A stretch of DNA of 64,000 nt from SVEL01 sp017381055. Its GTDB lineage: Bacteria > Bacillota > Clostridia > Lachnospirales > Lachnospiraceae. This document shows positions 1 through 8,474 of this stretch, one piece after another. The DNA lies in contig JAXJYC010000048.1 in NCBI GenBank assembly GCA_036307185.1, positions 1 through 64,000 of the forward strand, given 5' to 3'. Position 1 is the first letter of the stretch; each line of letters starts with the position of its first letter. The position numbers were made by a program, and so were the translations under genes. The notes below the pieces were generated by a model. It was given only the letters and a program-made list of their open reading frames with translations, ran no database searches and had not been told where the DNA came from.

Positions 1-39
1 CTTGTAAGGCAGATGCTCTCCCAGCTGAGCTAAGATCCC
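1..39 (-). tRNA. tRNA-Val (anticodon TAC), 5' half only
   Basis: Read on the minus strand, position 39 starts a 7-nt acceptor strand, followed by T8-A9, a D-arm with GCTC/GAGC stems around an AGCTGGGA loop, and a 5' anticodon stem TCTGC with a 7-nt loop CTTACAA. The anticodon at positions 6-4 is TAC, which reads valine GUA codons. The window edge cuts the gene at tRNA nucleotide 39, so the variable loop, T-arm and 3' end are not visible. Further tRNA genes may follow beyond the edge. Confidence 0.93.
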
Positions 40-64
40 ATTGCTTTTCCAAACCTGCTCCGCT

Positions 65-93
65 ATTATATTATGCAAATGGATTTATGTCAA
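65..93 (-). promoter_or_regulatory. Consensus sigma-A promoter for the tRNA-Val gene
   Basis: On the minus strand a perfect TTGACA (93-88) is followed by a 17-nt spacer and a perfect TATAAT (70-65), ending about 26 nt upstream of the mature tRNA 5' end. A perfect -35/-10 pair is what one expects for a highly expressed stable RNA gene. Confidence 0.85.
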
Positions 94-134
94 GTAAATT
101 TTTGGTTTTTTTTTAAATTGTTACTATTCACAGA

Positions 135-202
135 TTTGATAGCATTTATAAACAGATGCGTCATGCTTGCATGTAAACAAATGTTTATAAATGGCTATCA
201 AA
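135..202. repeat. Inverted repeat, 20-bp arms
   Basis: Arms 135-154 and 182-202 are complementary over 20 bp with a single bulged base. The 27-nt centre contains a second small stem, CATG around a CTTG-type loop at 162-173. It lies between the glycosyltransferase stop and the tRNA promoter. There is no clear T-run on the minus strand, so it is not a classic terminator; a short hairpin at 203-215 (CCTGC/GCAGG) abuts it. Confidence 0.7.
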
Positions 203-236
203 CCTGCAAAGCAGGAACTCCACCTAAATGACTTTT

Positions 237-1256
237 TTAATTAAATCCAAACACCTTCTGAGCTATCTTATAGCCTATTACATAGATACCTCTACCTATA
301 GGTCCTGGAATAAAATTAGCAAAACATAAAGGTGACTTCTTTATCTTCTTATAGAGTGTCTCATCTGTATCCTTAAGCCACTGCCATAATTCATCCTTCA
401 TCTTAAGCTTTTCCTTATCTTTTGCTCTTATAAGCATAATCGATGCTATACAATACATCATACTTAAGTACTGAAGCATATACTTTTCAAGTTTCTTACT
501 CTCTATCTTAGTCTTTAAGAATTCCTCTGTCATAAGCTTAGCCACTCTAATATGCTGGTCAATTCGTGATATCATAACCTTTTCATTAACTGACTGATCA
601 TCACGACCTATGAAATATCTATAGAAGTCCATATCTATATAGCAGATTTTCTTAACATATGGAAGTGGTTGGAATACAAATAAATTATCCACATAAAATG
701 TGTGTTTTGGTAACTCTAATCCACATTCTCTTAAAAGTTCTGTTCTATATATAACAGAATGCATTAAAATATACTGAGCAACACCAAACTTAATATTGCC
801 ATCCCAGTTCATAATATGCTTAGGCTGAATCGCATCTCTATACTGCATGACCTTTTTTCTCTTAACACCTTGCTTTTCATACACAAAGTTCGACATAAGC
901 ATATCGAGATTCTTATTATTATCGATCATATAGTGTAAAGTTTTCAACACACCATTTAATGCCTTCTCATCTACCCAGTCATCACTATCTACAACCTTAA
1001 AATACATACCTGTTGCATTCTTAAGACCTGTATTTACAGCTTCTCCATGACCACCATTTTCCTGATGTATTACCTTAACGATAGTTGGATTTTCACTTGC
1101 CAATCTATCTGCTATCTCACCTGTATTATCCTTTGTAGAACCATCATTTACAATGATAATCTCTACATCTTCTCCACCTTTTAAAAGACTGTTCACACAA
1201 TTTTCCATGTAATCAGCTGAATTGTAACATGGAACAGCCACACTTAATATCTTCAT
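237..1256 (-). CDS. Family 2 glycosyltransferase
   Basis: This 339-residue protein has the GT-A fold signature of GT2 enzymes: an N-terminal beta-strand with AVPCYNSAD, the nucleotide-binding VNDGS (36-40) and the metal-binding VDSDD motif (89-93). GT2 enzymes transfer sugars from nucleotide sugars to lipid or polysaccharide acceptors; the acceptor cannot be told here. There is no obvious membrane segment, so it probably works at the inner face of the membrane. I chose the ATG at 1256 rather than the GTG one codon upstream because AGGAG lies 7 nt before it. It is the last gene of a co-directional group with the CPBP protease and the nucleoid protein. No polysaccharide cluster surrounds it. 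Confidence 0.88.
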   Translation of the reverse strand: MKILSVAVPCYNSADYMENCVNSLLKGGEDVEIIIVNDGSTKDNTGEIADRLASENPTIVKVIHQENGGHGEAVNTGLKNATGMYFKVVDSDDWVDEKALNGVLKTLHYMIDNNKNLDMLMSNFVYEKQGVKRKKVMQYRDAIQPKHIMNWDGNIKFGVAQYILMHSVIYRTELLRECGLELPKHTFYVDNLFVFQPLPYVKKICYIDMDFYRYFIGRDDQSVNEKVMISRIDQHIRVAKLMTEEFLKTKIESKKLEKYMLQYLSMMYCIASIMLIRAKDKEKLKMKDELWQWLKDTDETLYKKIKKSPLCFANFIPGPIGRGIYVIGYKIAQKVFGFN

Positions 1257-1328
1257 CACGCATCTCCTTTTGCGATAAATTCAAACCTCTTATTAATATA
1301 ACATAAATATTTTTCATTTAAAAGTTTT

Positions 1329-2201
1329 TTATTCCACTTCTCTATATTTTTCATTTATTTTTAGTATACCTATAGCAAACAAGCCAATCATCACTAAAGA
1401 CACCACTATTCTTATTAGAATATTTCCATCAATAAATCGCGATATAGGATTTACTCCCATAATTACAGATACTATATTAGCCACACTGTGCATTACAATA
1501 GGTACAACTAAATTACCACTCTTCTCATATATATATATCAATACTATTCCTACAATAAATGCGTATATTCCTTGTATAAGATTAAAATGCGCTATTGCAA
1601 ATATAATGGCTGCAATATATGCTGCCACAGTAATCTCATAGTACATTTTTAATCTCTTATAAATAATACCTCTGAATAATATTTCTTCCAATATAGGTGT
1701 TAAAACGCCTAGCACAAAAAGCTGTAACCACACAGAGCTTCTTCCTATGTTTTCCTGTACAGTTTTATAACTACCTAAAATACCATCAAAAGGAAGCATT
1801 GTAATGAATCTACCAACTCCCGTTGCTGCTGTTATTCCTATAATGATAGGAAGATTAAATCTTTTTATCTCTGCCTTTTTCAAATAACTTCTCATGTTAA
1901 AAGACTTTTCTTTTCTTCTAGGATTTATAGGGTATTCATAATCCTTTTTCATAAGTAAATACATTACCGGAATACTTATAAGCAAAGAAACCATACTCAT
2001 AACTAAAGTAAAACTAATAACATATTCGCTATATTCCTCCATATACAAAATCCCATTAAAAGCAGCGCTTATGTTTAATTTCTTAAACTTTACATACCAC
2101 AATACAACATAAAATACTGTTTCTACTAGGAAGCGTATTCCCAAAAAGGCAAATAGAGGACCTAAAACTCTCCATATTTTGTTATCATTTTCGTAGTTCA
2201 T
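1329..2201 (-). CDS. CPBP family intramembrane glutamic-type protease
   Basis: The 290-residue protein is strongly hydrophobic with about eight membrane segments and carries the three CPBP (Rce1/Abi) motifs: EEILFRG with the paired glutamates at 172-173 and Arg177, FAIAHFN with His205, and a C-terminal His238 in a VMHSVAN segment. Family members cleave membrane or lipidated peptides, or act in bacteriocin immunity. GGAGG precedes the ATG by 5 nt. It sits 28 bp downstream of the NdpA-like gene and 72 bp upstream of the glycosyltransferase. No bacteriocin gene is nearby, so the substrate is unknown. Confidence 0.88.
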   Translation of the reverse strand: MNYENDNKIWRVLGPLFAFLGIRFLVETVFYVVLWYVKFKKLNISAAFNGILYMEEYSEYVISFTLVMSMVSLLISIPVMYLLMKKDYEYPINPRRKEKSFNMRSYLKKAEIKRFNLPIIIGITAATGVGRFITMLPFDGILGSYKTVQENIGRSSVWLQLFVLGVLTPILEEILFRGIIYKRLKMYYEITVAAYIAAIIFAIAHFNLIQGIYAFIVGIVLIYIYEKSGNLVVPIVMHSVANIVSVIMGVNPISRFIDGNILIRIVVSLVMIGLFAIGILKINEKYREVE

Positions 2202-2229
2202 ATGTCCTCCTTTTCTTTTACATAAGTTA

Positions 2230-3255
2230 TTATTTACTTGTTATTTTTCCTATATTTTTAATCAATACAGAAATCGTACCATCCTGATTAGTTATAAACT
2301 CTATACTTTCAGTGCTATTATACTGCTCCATTGGAATCTTAATCTCTATACCTGTATCAGTGAGTAGCTGTTGCTTTCCAAACTTCTTTGTTGTCGCTTC
2401 ATTTACAAGCTTTATAGGCTCATCCTCTTTGATATTATACTTCTCAATCTTTTCCTTAAACTTTTCTCTTAAGTCAGCCTTTTCCTCAAATACCTTTGAA
2501 GCCACTTCAGTAATATTTATCTCACCTTGTTCCTCAAGCTCTTTATGAATAATACTCTTAGCCTTCATTTTCTCCTCAAACTGCTCAGAATCATTTAAGA
2601 ATTCCTTCTGCACAGACTCAACAGCCTTCTCTACAATAGCGAGCTTAGCCTTCTGAGAAAGCTTTGTAGTACACTGTAAAAACATCTGAGAAAAATAATT
2701 TTCCTTCTTTCCATTAACCTCATATTTCTTCTCTAAAATCTTAAGAGAAAAATCATCAAGACGGACAATTGCTGCCTCTGAAAGCTTCTGTGATTCACTA
2801 GGAAGTATTGAATGATACTTAATAATGCTATTAACATTACCATTTTCCATAGGAACTGTTTGATGCATATAAGATTCCTTATAATTCATCTTAAGAATAG
2901 CCATATGTGGTATATGATTTATCTCAAAACATGCAACCAACAAATCCGCTGCTGGAATATCTATATTAGAATTAAGAATTCCATACATCTTCTCAGCTAT
3001 AATTCTACTAAAAGTTAAGAAATCCATCTCACCAGCTAGAGCAGACTCAAGATTCTTATAAACCTCTGACTCTTCTTTTATAAACTGGCACTTCTTAATA
3101 TCATCGCTAGTTATCACCTTATAGATATGCTCCTTTATGAAATCAGCAAAATCCGAACCATACTGAAGAAGTGAATCCGAAAGCACAGGCATACCAACCG
3201 ACGAATCCAATATATGCACTATGGTATCTTTTAAATATATATCATCTTTTGTCAT
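2230..3255 (-). CDS. Nucleoid-associated protein, NdpA/YejK-like family
   Basis: The 341-residue sequence resembles the 37-kDa nucleoid-associated (NdpA) family: an N-terminal region that starts with a beta-hairpin and DTIVHILD, a central segment with the ELLVACF-type strand (here DLLVACFEI), and a charged helical C-terminal half ending in beta-strands. Family members bind DNA non-specifically; the role in Firmicutes is poorly known, and they often occur in accessory or mobile settings. The start is supported by AGGAGG 6 nt upstream. Palindromic element A lies immediately upstream (3282-3588) and probably separates it from the argS operon. Confidence 0.68.
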   Translation of the reverse strand: MTKDDIYLKDTIVHILDSSVGMPVLSDSLLQYGSDFADFIKEHIYKVITSDDIKKCQFIKEESEVYKNLESALAGEMDFLTFSRIIAEKMYGILNSNIDIPAADLLVACFEINHIPHMAILKMNYKESYMHQTVPMENGNVNSIIKYHSILPSESQKLSEAAIVRLDDFSLKILEKKYEVNGKKENYFSQMFLQCTTKLSQKAKLAIVEKAVESVQKEFLNDSEQFEEKMKAKSIIHKELEEQGEINITEVASKVFEEKADLREKFKEKIEKYNIKEDEPIKLVNEATTKKFGKQQLLTDTGIEIKIPMEQYNSTESIEFITNQDGTISVLIKNIGKITSK

Positions 3256-3281
3256 ATTTCCCTCCTACTACACTCTATTAA

Positions 3282-3588
3282 AATTAGGGTATCACCCCTT
3301 ATATATTATGTCCAATCATATTTCGTAAATTTGTGCTGTGATTTTTACGGTAACGGAGAATATTTAGATTTTCTTAATACTTTGCTAGCAACTAGTAATT
3401 TTCCAACACGATGTTGGAAAAAAGCGTCTCTGAGCCATGGATGGCGAATAGACGCTGGTTACGTAATATATCAATAACATATATCAAAGTATTTAGAAAA
3501 TCAAATATTTGTAGTATGTAAAAATTATAGTACAAACTTTACGAAATATGATTATATAAATATAAAATTAAGGGGTGATACCCTAATT
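3282..3588. repeat. Palindromic element A (307 bp, 20-bp perfect terminal inverted repeats)
   Basis: The gap 3256-3596 is filled by one long palindrome. The ends 3282-3301 and 3569-3588 are perfectly complementary over 20 bp (core GGGTATCACCCC). Inward, the arms keep matching with interruptions: CATATTTCGTAAA against TTTACGAAATATG, then TATTTAGATTTTCTTAATACTTTG against a matching right arm. The centre has a TTTCCAACA/TGTTGGAAA hairpin and an AGCGTCT/AGACGCT hairpin. No ORF of note and no transposase are inside. It looks like a MITE-type or palindromic repeat rather than a terminator. No clear target duplication is visible. Confidence 0.75.
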
Positions 3589-3596
3589 CTATACGA

Positions 3597-3622
3597 TAAA
3601 AGAGGCTGTTATAAACAGCCTC
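3597..3622 (-). terminator. Rho-independent terminator of the argS operon
   Basis: On the minus strand a GAGGCTGTT/AACAGCCTC stem with a short loop is followed by TTTT. It lies directly after the stop codon of the small membrane protein gene. Confidence 0.8.
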
Positions 3623-3628
3623 ATAAAA

Positions 3629-3988
3629 TTATTCGCTTTTCTCGTCTGCTGATGTAGTTGTCTCTTCCTCTGTTGTCTCTTCTGAAGAAGACTTATCATC
3701 CGATGTTGTTGTATCTGCCGTTGTAGCATCACCTGTTCCAGTTGTGCCGGCTGTACCTGTTGTTGCAACCATTGCATTAAGTTCTGCCTGAAGGCTTGCA
3801 ATCATAGATTCCTGCTCTGCTGCTGCCTTCTTCTCTGTATATACAGACCAACCGATCCATGCTACAAAAGCTGCTGTGATAACTGCTCCTAATAAAATAT
3901 ATAATTTCTTCTTAAGCTTCTCTTTAGCCATTGTTTTTTTACGATTGGCTTTCTCCTGCTTATACTTGTCAACTTTTTCCTGACTCAT
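3629..3988 (-). CDS. Small single-pass membrane protein with acidic Thr/Ser-rich tail
   Basis: I do not recognise a named family. The 119-residue protein has a Lys/Arg-rich N-terminus, one membrane segment (about residues 27-47), a short helical stretch and a long low-complexity tail rich in Thr, Ser, Glu and Asp. By the positive-inside rule the acidic tail would face outside. I chose the ATG at 3988, preceded by GAGAGG at 9 nt, over the ATG 11 codons upstream, which has no ribosome-binding site. It lies 46 bp behind argS and just before a terminator, so it is probably the last gene of that operon. The low-complexity tail makes homology searches unreliable. Confidence 0.7.
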   Translation of the reverse strand: MSQEKVDKYKQEKANRKKTMAKEKLKKKLYILLGAVITAAFVAWIGWSVYTEKKAAAEQESMIASLQAELNAMVATTGTAGTTGTGDATTADTTTSDDKSSSEETTEEETTTSADEKSE

Positions 3989-4034
3989 TTCAAAATACCT
4001 CTCTTTGTAATTTTTGCCCAATGGATGTATTATA

Positions 4035-5807
4035 CTACATTCTATCAGGTGCTGTAAAGCCCAATATATCTATACATTCTTCAAGTGCTTTCTTTGTAAT
4101 CATAAGAAGCTTGATAAAGCCTTTCTGCTTATCCTTGTCTTCCTCTGCAAGAATCTTATTGTCGTGATAGAATGTATTAAATGCATTAGATAAATCATAA
4201 ATATATGCACAAATCTTATATGGTGCAAGCTCTTCATATGCACTGTCGATTGTCGCATTAAACTTAGCAAGTTCCATCATAAGGTTCTTCTCTGAAGGAG
4301 TTAACACCTTATTAACACCTGTCGCAATATTATCAAGACTTCCCTCACTAGCTGCGTACTTCTCAAGAATTGACTTAATACGCACGATTGTATAAAGGAT
4401 ATATGGTCCTGTATTTCCTTCAAATGAAGCAAATCTCTCTGTATCAAAGATATAATCTTTAGATGTCTGATTAGATAAATCACCATACTTAACTGCTGCA
4501 AGACCTACAATCTTAGCTGTAGCTCTAGCATTTTCCTCTGATTCCTGACGATTTTCCATAATCTTATTGTAGATAACATCATTTACATCTGAAAGAAGTG
4601 TTTCAAGACGCATAACACCACCATCTCTTGTCTTAAATGGCTTATTATCTTTACCATTCATTGTTCCAAATCCCTGATAAATAAGCTTAACGCTATCATC
4701 TACGATTCCAGCCTTCTTAGCTGTACGGAACACCTGAGTAAAATGCATCTCCTGACGCTTATCAGCAAGATAAATAATCTCTTCTGGATTATAATCCTGT
4801 ACTCTCTGAATAATAGTTGCAAGGTCTGATGTAGCATAAAGCGCTGCTCCATCTGACTTTCTGATAATACATGGTGGAATCTCTTTTGTATCAGATTCCT
4901 CCATAACATCAACAACCATAGCACCCTGGCTCTCATGAGCAAGGCCACTCTCTATCATCTCATCAACCATAGCTGGAATATAAGGTTCAGCATCACTTTC
5001 ACCCTTCCATACATCAAAGTCAACGTTAAGATTCTTATAATTATTCTTTAAGTCAGCAATAGAAACATTTAAAATGTGCTTCCATAATGCTCTATACGCT
5101 TTCTTACCCTTCTGAAGCTCAAGTGTTGCCATATGAGCCTTCTCCTTAAACGCCTCATCCTCCTTAGAACGAGCACTAGCTGTTGGATAAATCTTTTCAA
5201 GCTCCGAAATAGTAAATGGCGCTTCTGTAGGATATTCTCCCTCATATGTATCATCAAAATATACTAATTCTGGCTGCTCTACTCTAAGCTGCTCGATAAT
5301 AAGACCCATCTGAAGTCCCCAGTCACCTAAATGAACATCACCGATAACCTCGTCACCCTTAAAGCGATATAATCTCTTTAAAGTCTCACCGATAATAGCT
5401 GAACGAAGATGACCAACATGAAGCGGTTTAGCCACATTAGGTCCGCCGTAATCAATTACAACCTTCTTAGGCTTAATATTCTTCTCACAGCCTACATTTT
5501 CAGCCTTAGCCATATCATCTACATAATTAGCTATAAAGCTATCACTAATCTTTATATTGATAAAACCTGGATTAACAGCAACGATTTCCTTAAACATCTC
5601 ATTGCCAGCAAGCTTTTCTACAAGCTCATTAGCTATCATAATAGGTGCCTTCTTGTGAGCCTTAGCTAAAGCCATAGCTCCGTTACACTGGTACTCACAT
5701 AAGTCCGGTCTATTTGAAACTGTAATCTTGGCAAACTTCTTATCATAGCCACATTCTTCCATTACATTTTCAAACTGTTCTGTTAATATATCTAATAATT
5801 TTCTCAT
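4035..5807 (-). CDS. argS: Arginine--tRNA ligase
   Basis: The 590-residue protein is a full-length class I arginyl-tRNA synthetase. The N-terminal ArgRS additional domain (about 1-90) is followed by VDYGGPNVAKPLHVGHLRSA, which holds the HIGH-type signature, and a Rossmann core. ArgRS enzymes usually lack a canonical KMSKS; the corresponding region here includes NKPFKTRDGG. The C-terminal helical anticodon-binding domain ends in LGFTAPDRM, as is typical. It charges tRNA-Arg in the cytoplasm. The ATG overlaps the stop codon of the upstream nucleotidyltransferase gene (ATGA), so the two are translationally coupled. No T-box is present upstream. Confidence 0.97.
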   Translation of the reverse strand: MRKLLDILTEQFENVMEECGYDKKFAKITVSNRPDLCEYQCNGAMALAKAHKKAPIMIANELVEKLAGNEMFKEIVAVNPGFINIKISDSFIANYVDDMAKAENVGCEKNIKPKKVVIDYGGPNVAKPLHVGHLRSAIIGETLKRLYRFKGDEVIGDVHLGDWGLQMGLIIEQLRVEQPELVYFDDTYEGEYPTEAPFTISELEKIYPTASARSKEDEAFKEKAHMATLELQKGKKAYRALWKHILNVSIADLKNNYKNLNVDFDVWKGESDAEPYIPAMVDEMIESGLAHESQGAMVVDVMEESDTKEIPPCIIRKSDGAALYATSDLATIIQRVQDYNPEEIIYLADKRQEMHFTQVFRTAKKAGIVDDSVKLIYQGFGTMNGKDNKPFKTRDGGVMRLETLLSDVNDVIYNKIMENRQESEENARATAKIVGLAAVKYGDLSNQTSKDYIFDTERFASFEGNTGPYILYTIVRIKSILEKYAASEGSLDNIATGVNKVLTPSEKNLMMELAKFNATIDSAYEELAPYKICAYIYDLSNAFNTFYHDNKILAEEDKDKQKGFIKLLMITKKALEECIDILGFTAPDRM

Positions 5808-7030
5808 AATTCCACTCCATTTTGCTTAAGCAATTCTCTTGCAGACTCTACTGAATCTACGCCTGTTTTATTCTTGATAGGTGCAAACTCCTTATCTCTT
5901 ATAACTTCAAAAGGAAGACAACTATCTAATAAATGTATCATATCAAGCACTAATGTCTCAAACTTGTATCCATTTGGTTCTTCTGGCTTGATTAAGTTAG
6001 CATTTTCATCTATGTACGGAATCTTCTTTTCCACAATGTGAAGTGGCATATTTTTATTTAAAATATCCATAAGACCCTGAACATTAAATAAATAATTTAA
6101 TATAACACCGAAATTATATGCTGGATCACCATTAGTATCCTTAGCTTCCATCATATCCTTTGTAAGCTCGTAATACTCAACAATCGAAGGCTTGCCATCT
6201 TCTAAGCACATAACTCCAACCTTTTCATCAGGAGCTGCTTTTTTAACAACCTTTGAACCCACTGCTGCCTTATTAAGAATTGTCGCACCAACGAATACTG
6301 GGTCAGCAATTCTTTGAAGAACATTATCTACTGCAAATATATTTAACCATTCAATTCCAGCATTCTTGATAATATCGTGAACGCCCCATCTAGCCATAGA
6401 TGTGAACCATCCACCATTACCATTTGGTGATGAAGCAATCTTACCCTTTGCCTCCATATATACCTTTCCAGAATAATCTGCTGCTGGAGCCATCTCCTGC
6501 ATAAAGAATGTTATATATTCTTCATTATATCCAAAATAATCCTTTTCCTTAAAGAACTTAACTGTAGCGTCATGATTCTTATCACTTGTCATAATAAACA
6601 AATGAATCCATGTTGAAGACTCTCTAACTACATCTAAAAGGTTGCTTATAAGTCTTTCAAAAATAAAAACGTCTTTTGTAATGCCGATATTGTACATACC
6701 CTTAGGATCATCTGAGCCAAGTCTTGTACCCATTCCACCTGCTAACAATACCGCACCAACTTTTCCAGCCTTAATAGCCTCAAGTCCGGCATTCTTAAAC
6801 TCTTCTTTTCTTTCTTCTATTTCATTTAACTGCATAGCTGCAAGTGGAGAAATTACTCCCTTTTTAACTTCCTTGTCTTCCTTTGTGCACATATCAACCA
6901 CACTAAAATCTGTAGCTTCAATCTGCGCTAAAAGCTCAAGCTGCTCATTGACATCTAATTCATCATAGTATTTAAGAACATGTTCTTGATTATACTCTTT
7001 AAGCTTTAACATCGCTTCATTAAAATTCAT
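5804..7030 (-). CDS. UTP--sugar-1-phosphate uridylyltransferase (UDPGP family)
   Basis: The 408-residue protein belongs to the eukaryote-like UDPGP family (UDP-glucose or UDP-N-acetylhexosamine pyrophosphorylases). The nucleotide-binding loop LLAGGMGTRLG is at residues 95-105, followed by PKGMYNIG; further family segments include the uridine-binding region with NGNGG and the DNVLQRIADP segment. These enzymes make UDP-sugars for cell-wall, glycogen or glycolipid synthesis. The exact sugar (glucose or GlcNAc) cannot be set from sequence alone. It starts with ATG after GAAAGGA and overlaps argS by 4 bp. The M18 aminopeptidase gene lies 42 bp upstream. Confidence 0.88.
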   Translation of the reverse strand: MNFNEAMLKLKEYNQEHVLKYYDELDVNEQLELLAQIEATDFSVVDMCTKEDKEVKKGVISPLAAMQLNEIEERKEEFKNAGLEAIKAGKVGAVLLAGGMGTRLGSDDPKGMYNIGITKDVFIFERLISNLLDVVRESSTWIHLFIMTSDKNHDATVKFFKEKDYFGYNEEYITFFMQEMAPAADYSGKVYMEAKGKIASSPNGNGGWFTSMARWGVHDIIKNAGIEWLNIFAVDNVLQRIADPVFVGATILNKAAVGSKVVKKAAPDEKVGVMCLEDGKPSIVEYYELTKDMMEAKDTNGDPAYNFGVILNYLFNVQGLMDILNKNMPLHIVEKKIPYIDENANLIKPEEPNGYKFETLVLDMIHLLDSCLPFEVIRDKEFAPIKNKTGVDSVESARELLKQNGVEL

Positions 7031-7072
7031 AGTACTAATTTCCTTTCTAATTACTTGTTACTTCCCTGCTAC

Positions 7073-8452
7073 TTACGCCTTCTTTAAGAATGCTGCATAA
7101 CCATTCTTAGTTTCGTATATATCAGCCTTGCTAGTTATTTCCCATGGAGCATGCATATTAAGAACTGCAACACCACAATCTATAACTTCCATTCCGTAAA
7201 GCGAAAGAATGTAAGCAATAGTTCCGCCTCCACCTATATCAACCTTACCAAGCTCCGCTGTCTGGAATGTAATCTTTTCCTCATCCATAATCTTTCTGAT
7301 AGCTGCCATATATTCAGCATTAGCATCATTTGAACCCGACTTACCACCGCGTCCTGTAAACTTATTAAATACCATACCCTTGCCAAAGAATGCCGCATTC
7401 TTCTTCTCAAATGCTGACGCAAATGATGGATCAAAGGCTGCGCTAACGTCTGATGATAACATTCTTGAATTAGCAAGACATCTTCTAAGTGTTAACTCCT
7501 TAAACTTATCCATTCTATCAAGTATCTCTGCCACTGTATTCTCAAAGAACTTCGACTGCATACCAGTAGCACCAACACTTCCTATTTCTTCCTTATCCAC
7601 TAAAAGACAACAAGAAGTCTTCTCTGGCTTCTCTACCTCAAGCATAGCCATAAGTGAAGTATAAGCACACACTCTATCATCCTGTCCATAGCCCATAATC
7701 ATACTTGAATCTAAGCCTGTATCCCTTGATGGACCTGCAGGTACAACCTCAAGCTCTGCTGAAATGAAATCTTCTTCTTCTATATCATATTTATCTTTAA
7801 TAAGCTTAAGAATCTGCTTTTTAACAGCGTCCTTCTCCTCACCAGCAAGTGGCTTACTACCAATTAAGATGTCAAGCTGCTCTCCCTCAATAACCTTTGA
7901 TGCAGTCTTACTCATCTGATCCGCTGATAAATGAATAAGTAAATCTGTTATACTAACAACTGGATCCTTCTCATCCTCACCAATCACAATATTAACCACT
8001 GTACCGTCTTTCTTCGCTACAACACCATGAATAGCTAAAGGAATAGCAACCCACTGATACTTCTTAATTCCACCGTAATAATGTGTATCAAGATATGCAA
8101 AATCTGTATCCTCGTATAAAGGATTCTGCTTAATATCAATTCTAGGCGAATCTACGTGTGCACCTAAAATATTAAGTCCCTCTTCCATTGGTTTCTTTCC
8201 AATGTTAAACATAGCAATGGCTTTACCCATACATACAGCATATACCTTATCACCAGTTTTTATCTTCTGCTTCTTTGCGATAATAGTTTCAAGATTCTTA
8301 TATCCTGCCTTTTCTATTATCTCAATAGTTTCTGTTACACATTCTCTCTCTGTCTTACCTTTATCAAGAAACTCCTTGTAACCCTTACAGAGGCTCTCAA
8401 GCTCCTTAAGTTGCTTATTCTTATACTTATTCCACGCTAATTCTCTTTTCAT
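7073..8452 (-). CDS. M18 family aminopeptidase
   Basis: The 459-residue protein is a cytosolic M18 zinc aminopeptidase (aspartyl aminopeptidase/aminopeptidase I type). Visible motifs are GAHVDSPR with metal-binding His and Asp, the DKEEIGSVGATG segment with the catalytic glutamate pair, and the C-terminal NMHAPWEITSKAD with another metal-binding His. Enzymes of this family remove N-terminal residues from peptides, often acidic ones, and form tetrahedral dodecamers. Length fits the family (about 430-470). The start is preceded by GGAGAG. It lies 22 bp downstream of the L,D-transpeptidase gene, so both may be cotranscribed. Confidence 0.95.
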   Translation of the reverse strand: MKRELAWNKYKNKQLKELESLCKGYKEFLDKGKTERECVTETIEIIEKAGYKNLETIIAKKQKIKTGDKVYAVCMGKAIAMFNIGKKPMEEGLNILGAHVDSPRIDIKQNPLYEDTDFAYLDTHYYGGIKKYQWVAIPLAIHGVVAKKDGTVVNIVIGEDEKDPVVSITDLLIHLSADQMSKTASKVIEGEQLDILIGSKPLAGEEKDAVKKQILKLIKDKYDIEEEDFISAELEVVPAGPSRDTGLDSSMIMGYGQDDRVCAYTSLMAMLEVEKPEKTSCCLLVDKEEIGSVGATGMQSKFFENTVAEILDRMDKFKELTLRRCLANSRMLSSDVSAAFDPSFASAFEKKNAAFFGKGMVFNKFTGRGGKSGSNDANAEYMAAIRKIMDEEKITFQTAELGKVDIGGGGTIAYILSLYGMEVIDCGVAVLNMHAPWEITSKADIYETKNGYAAFLKKA

Positions 8453-8474
8453 ATTATTCTCTCCGAATTTAATA

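Noticed and set aside
3282..3588. CRISPR array or direct repeats in the gap at 3.3 kb
   Set aside because: The repetition is inverted, not direct, and there are no regularly spaced units or cas genes.
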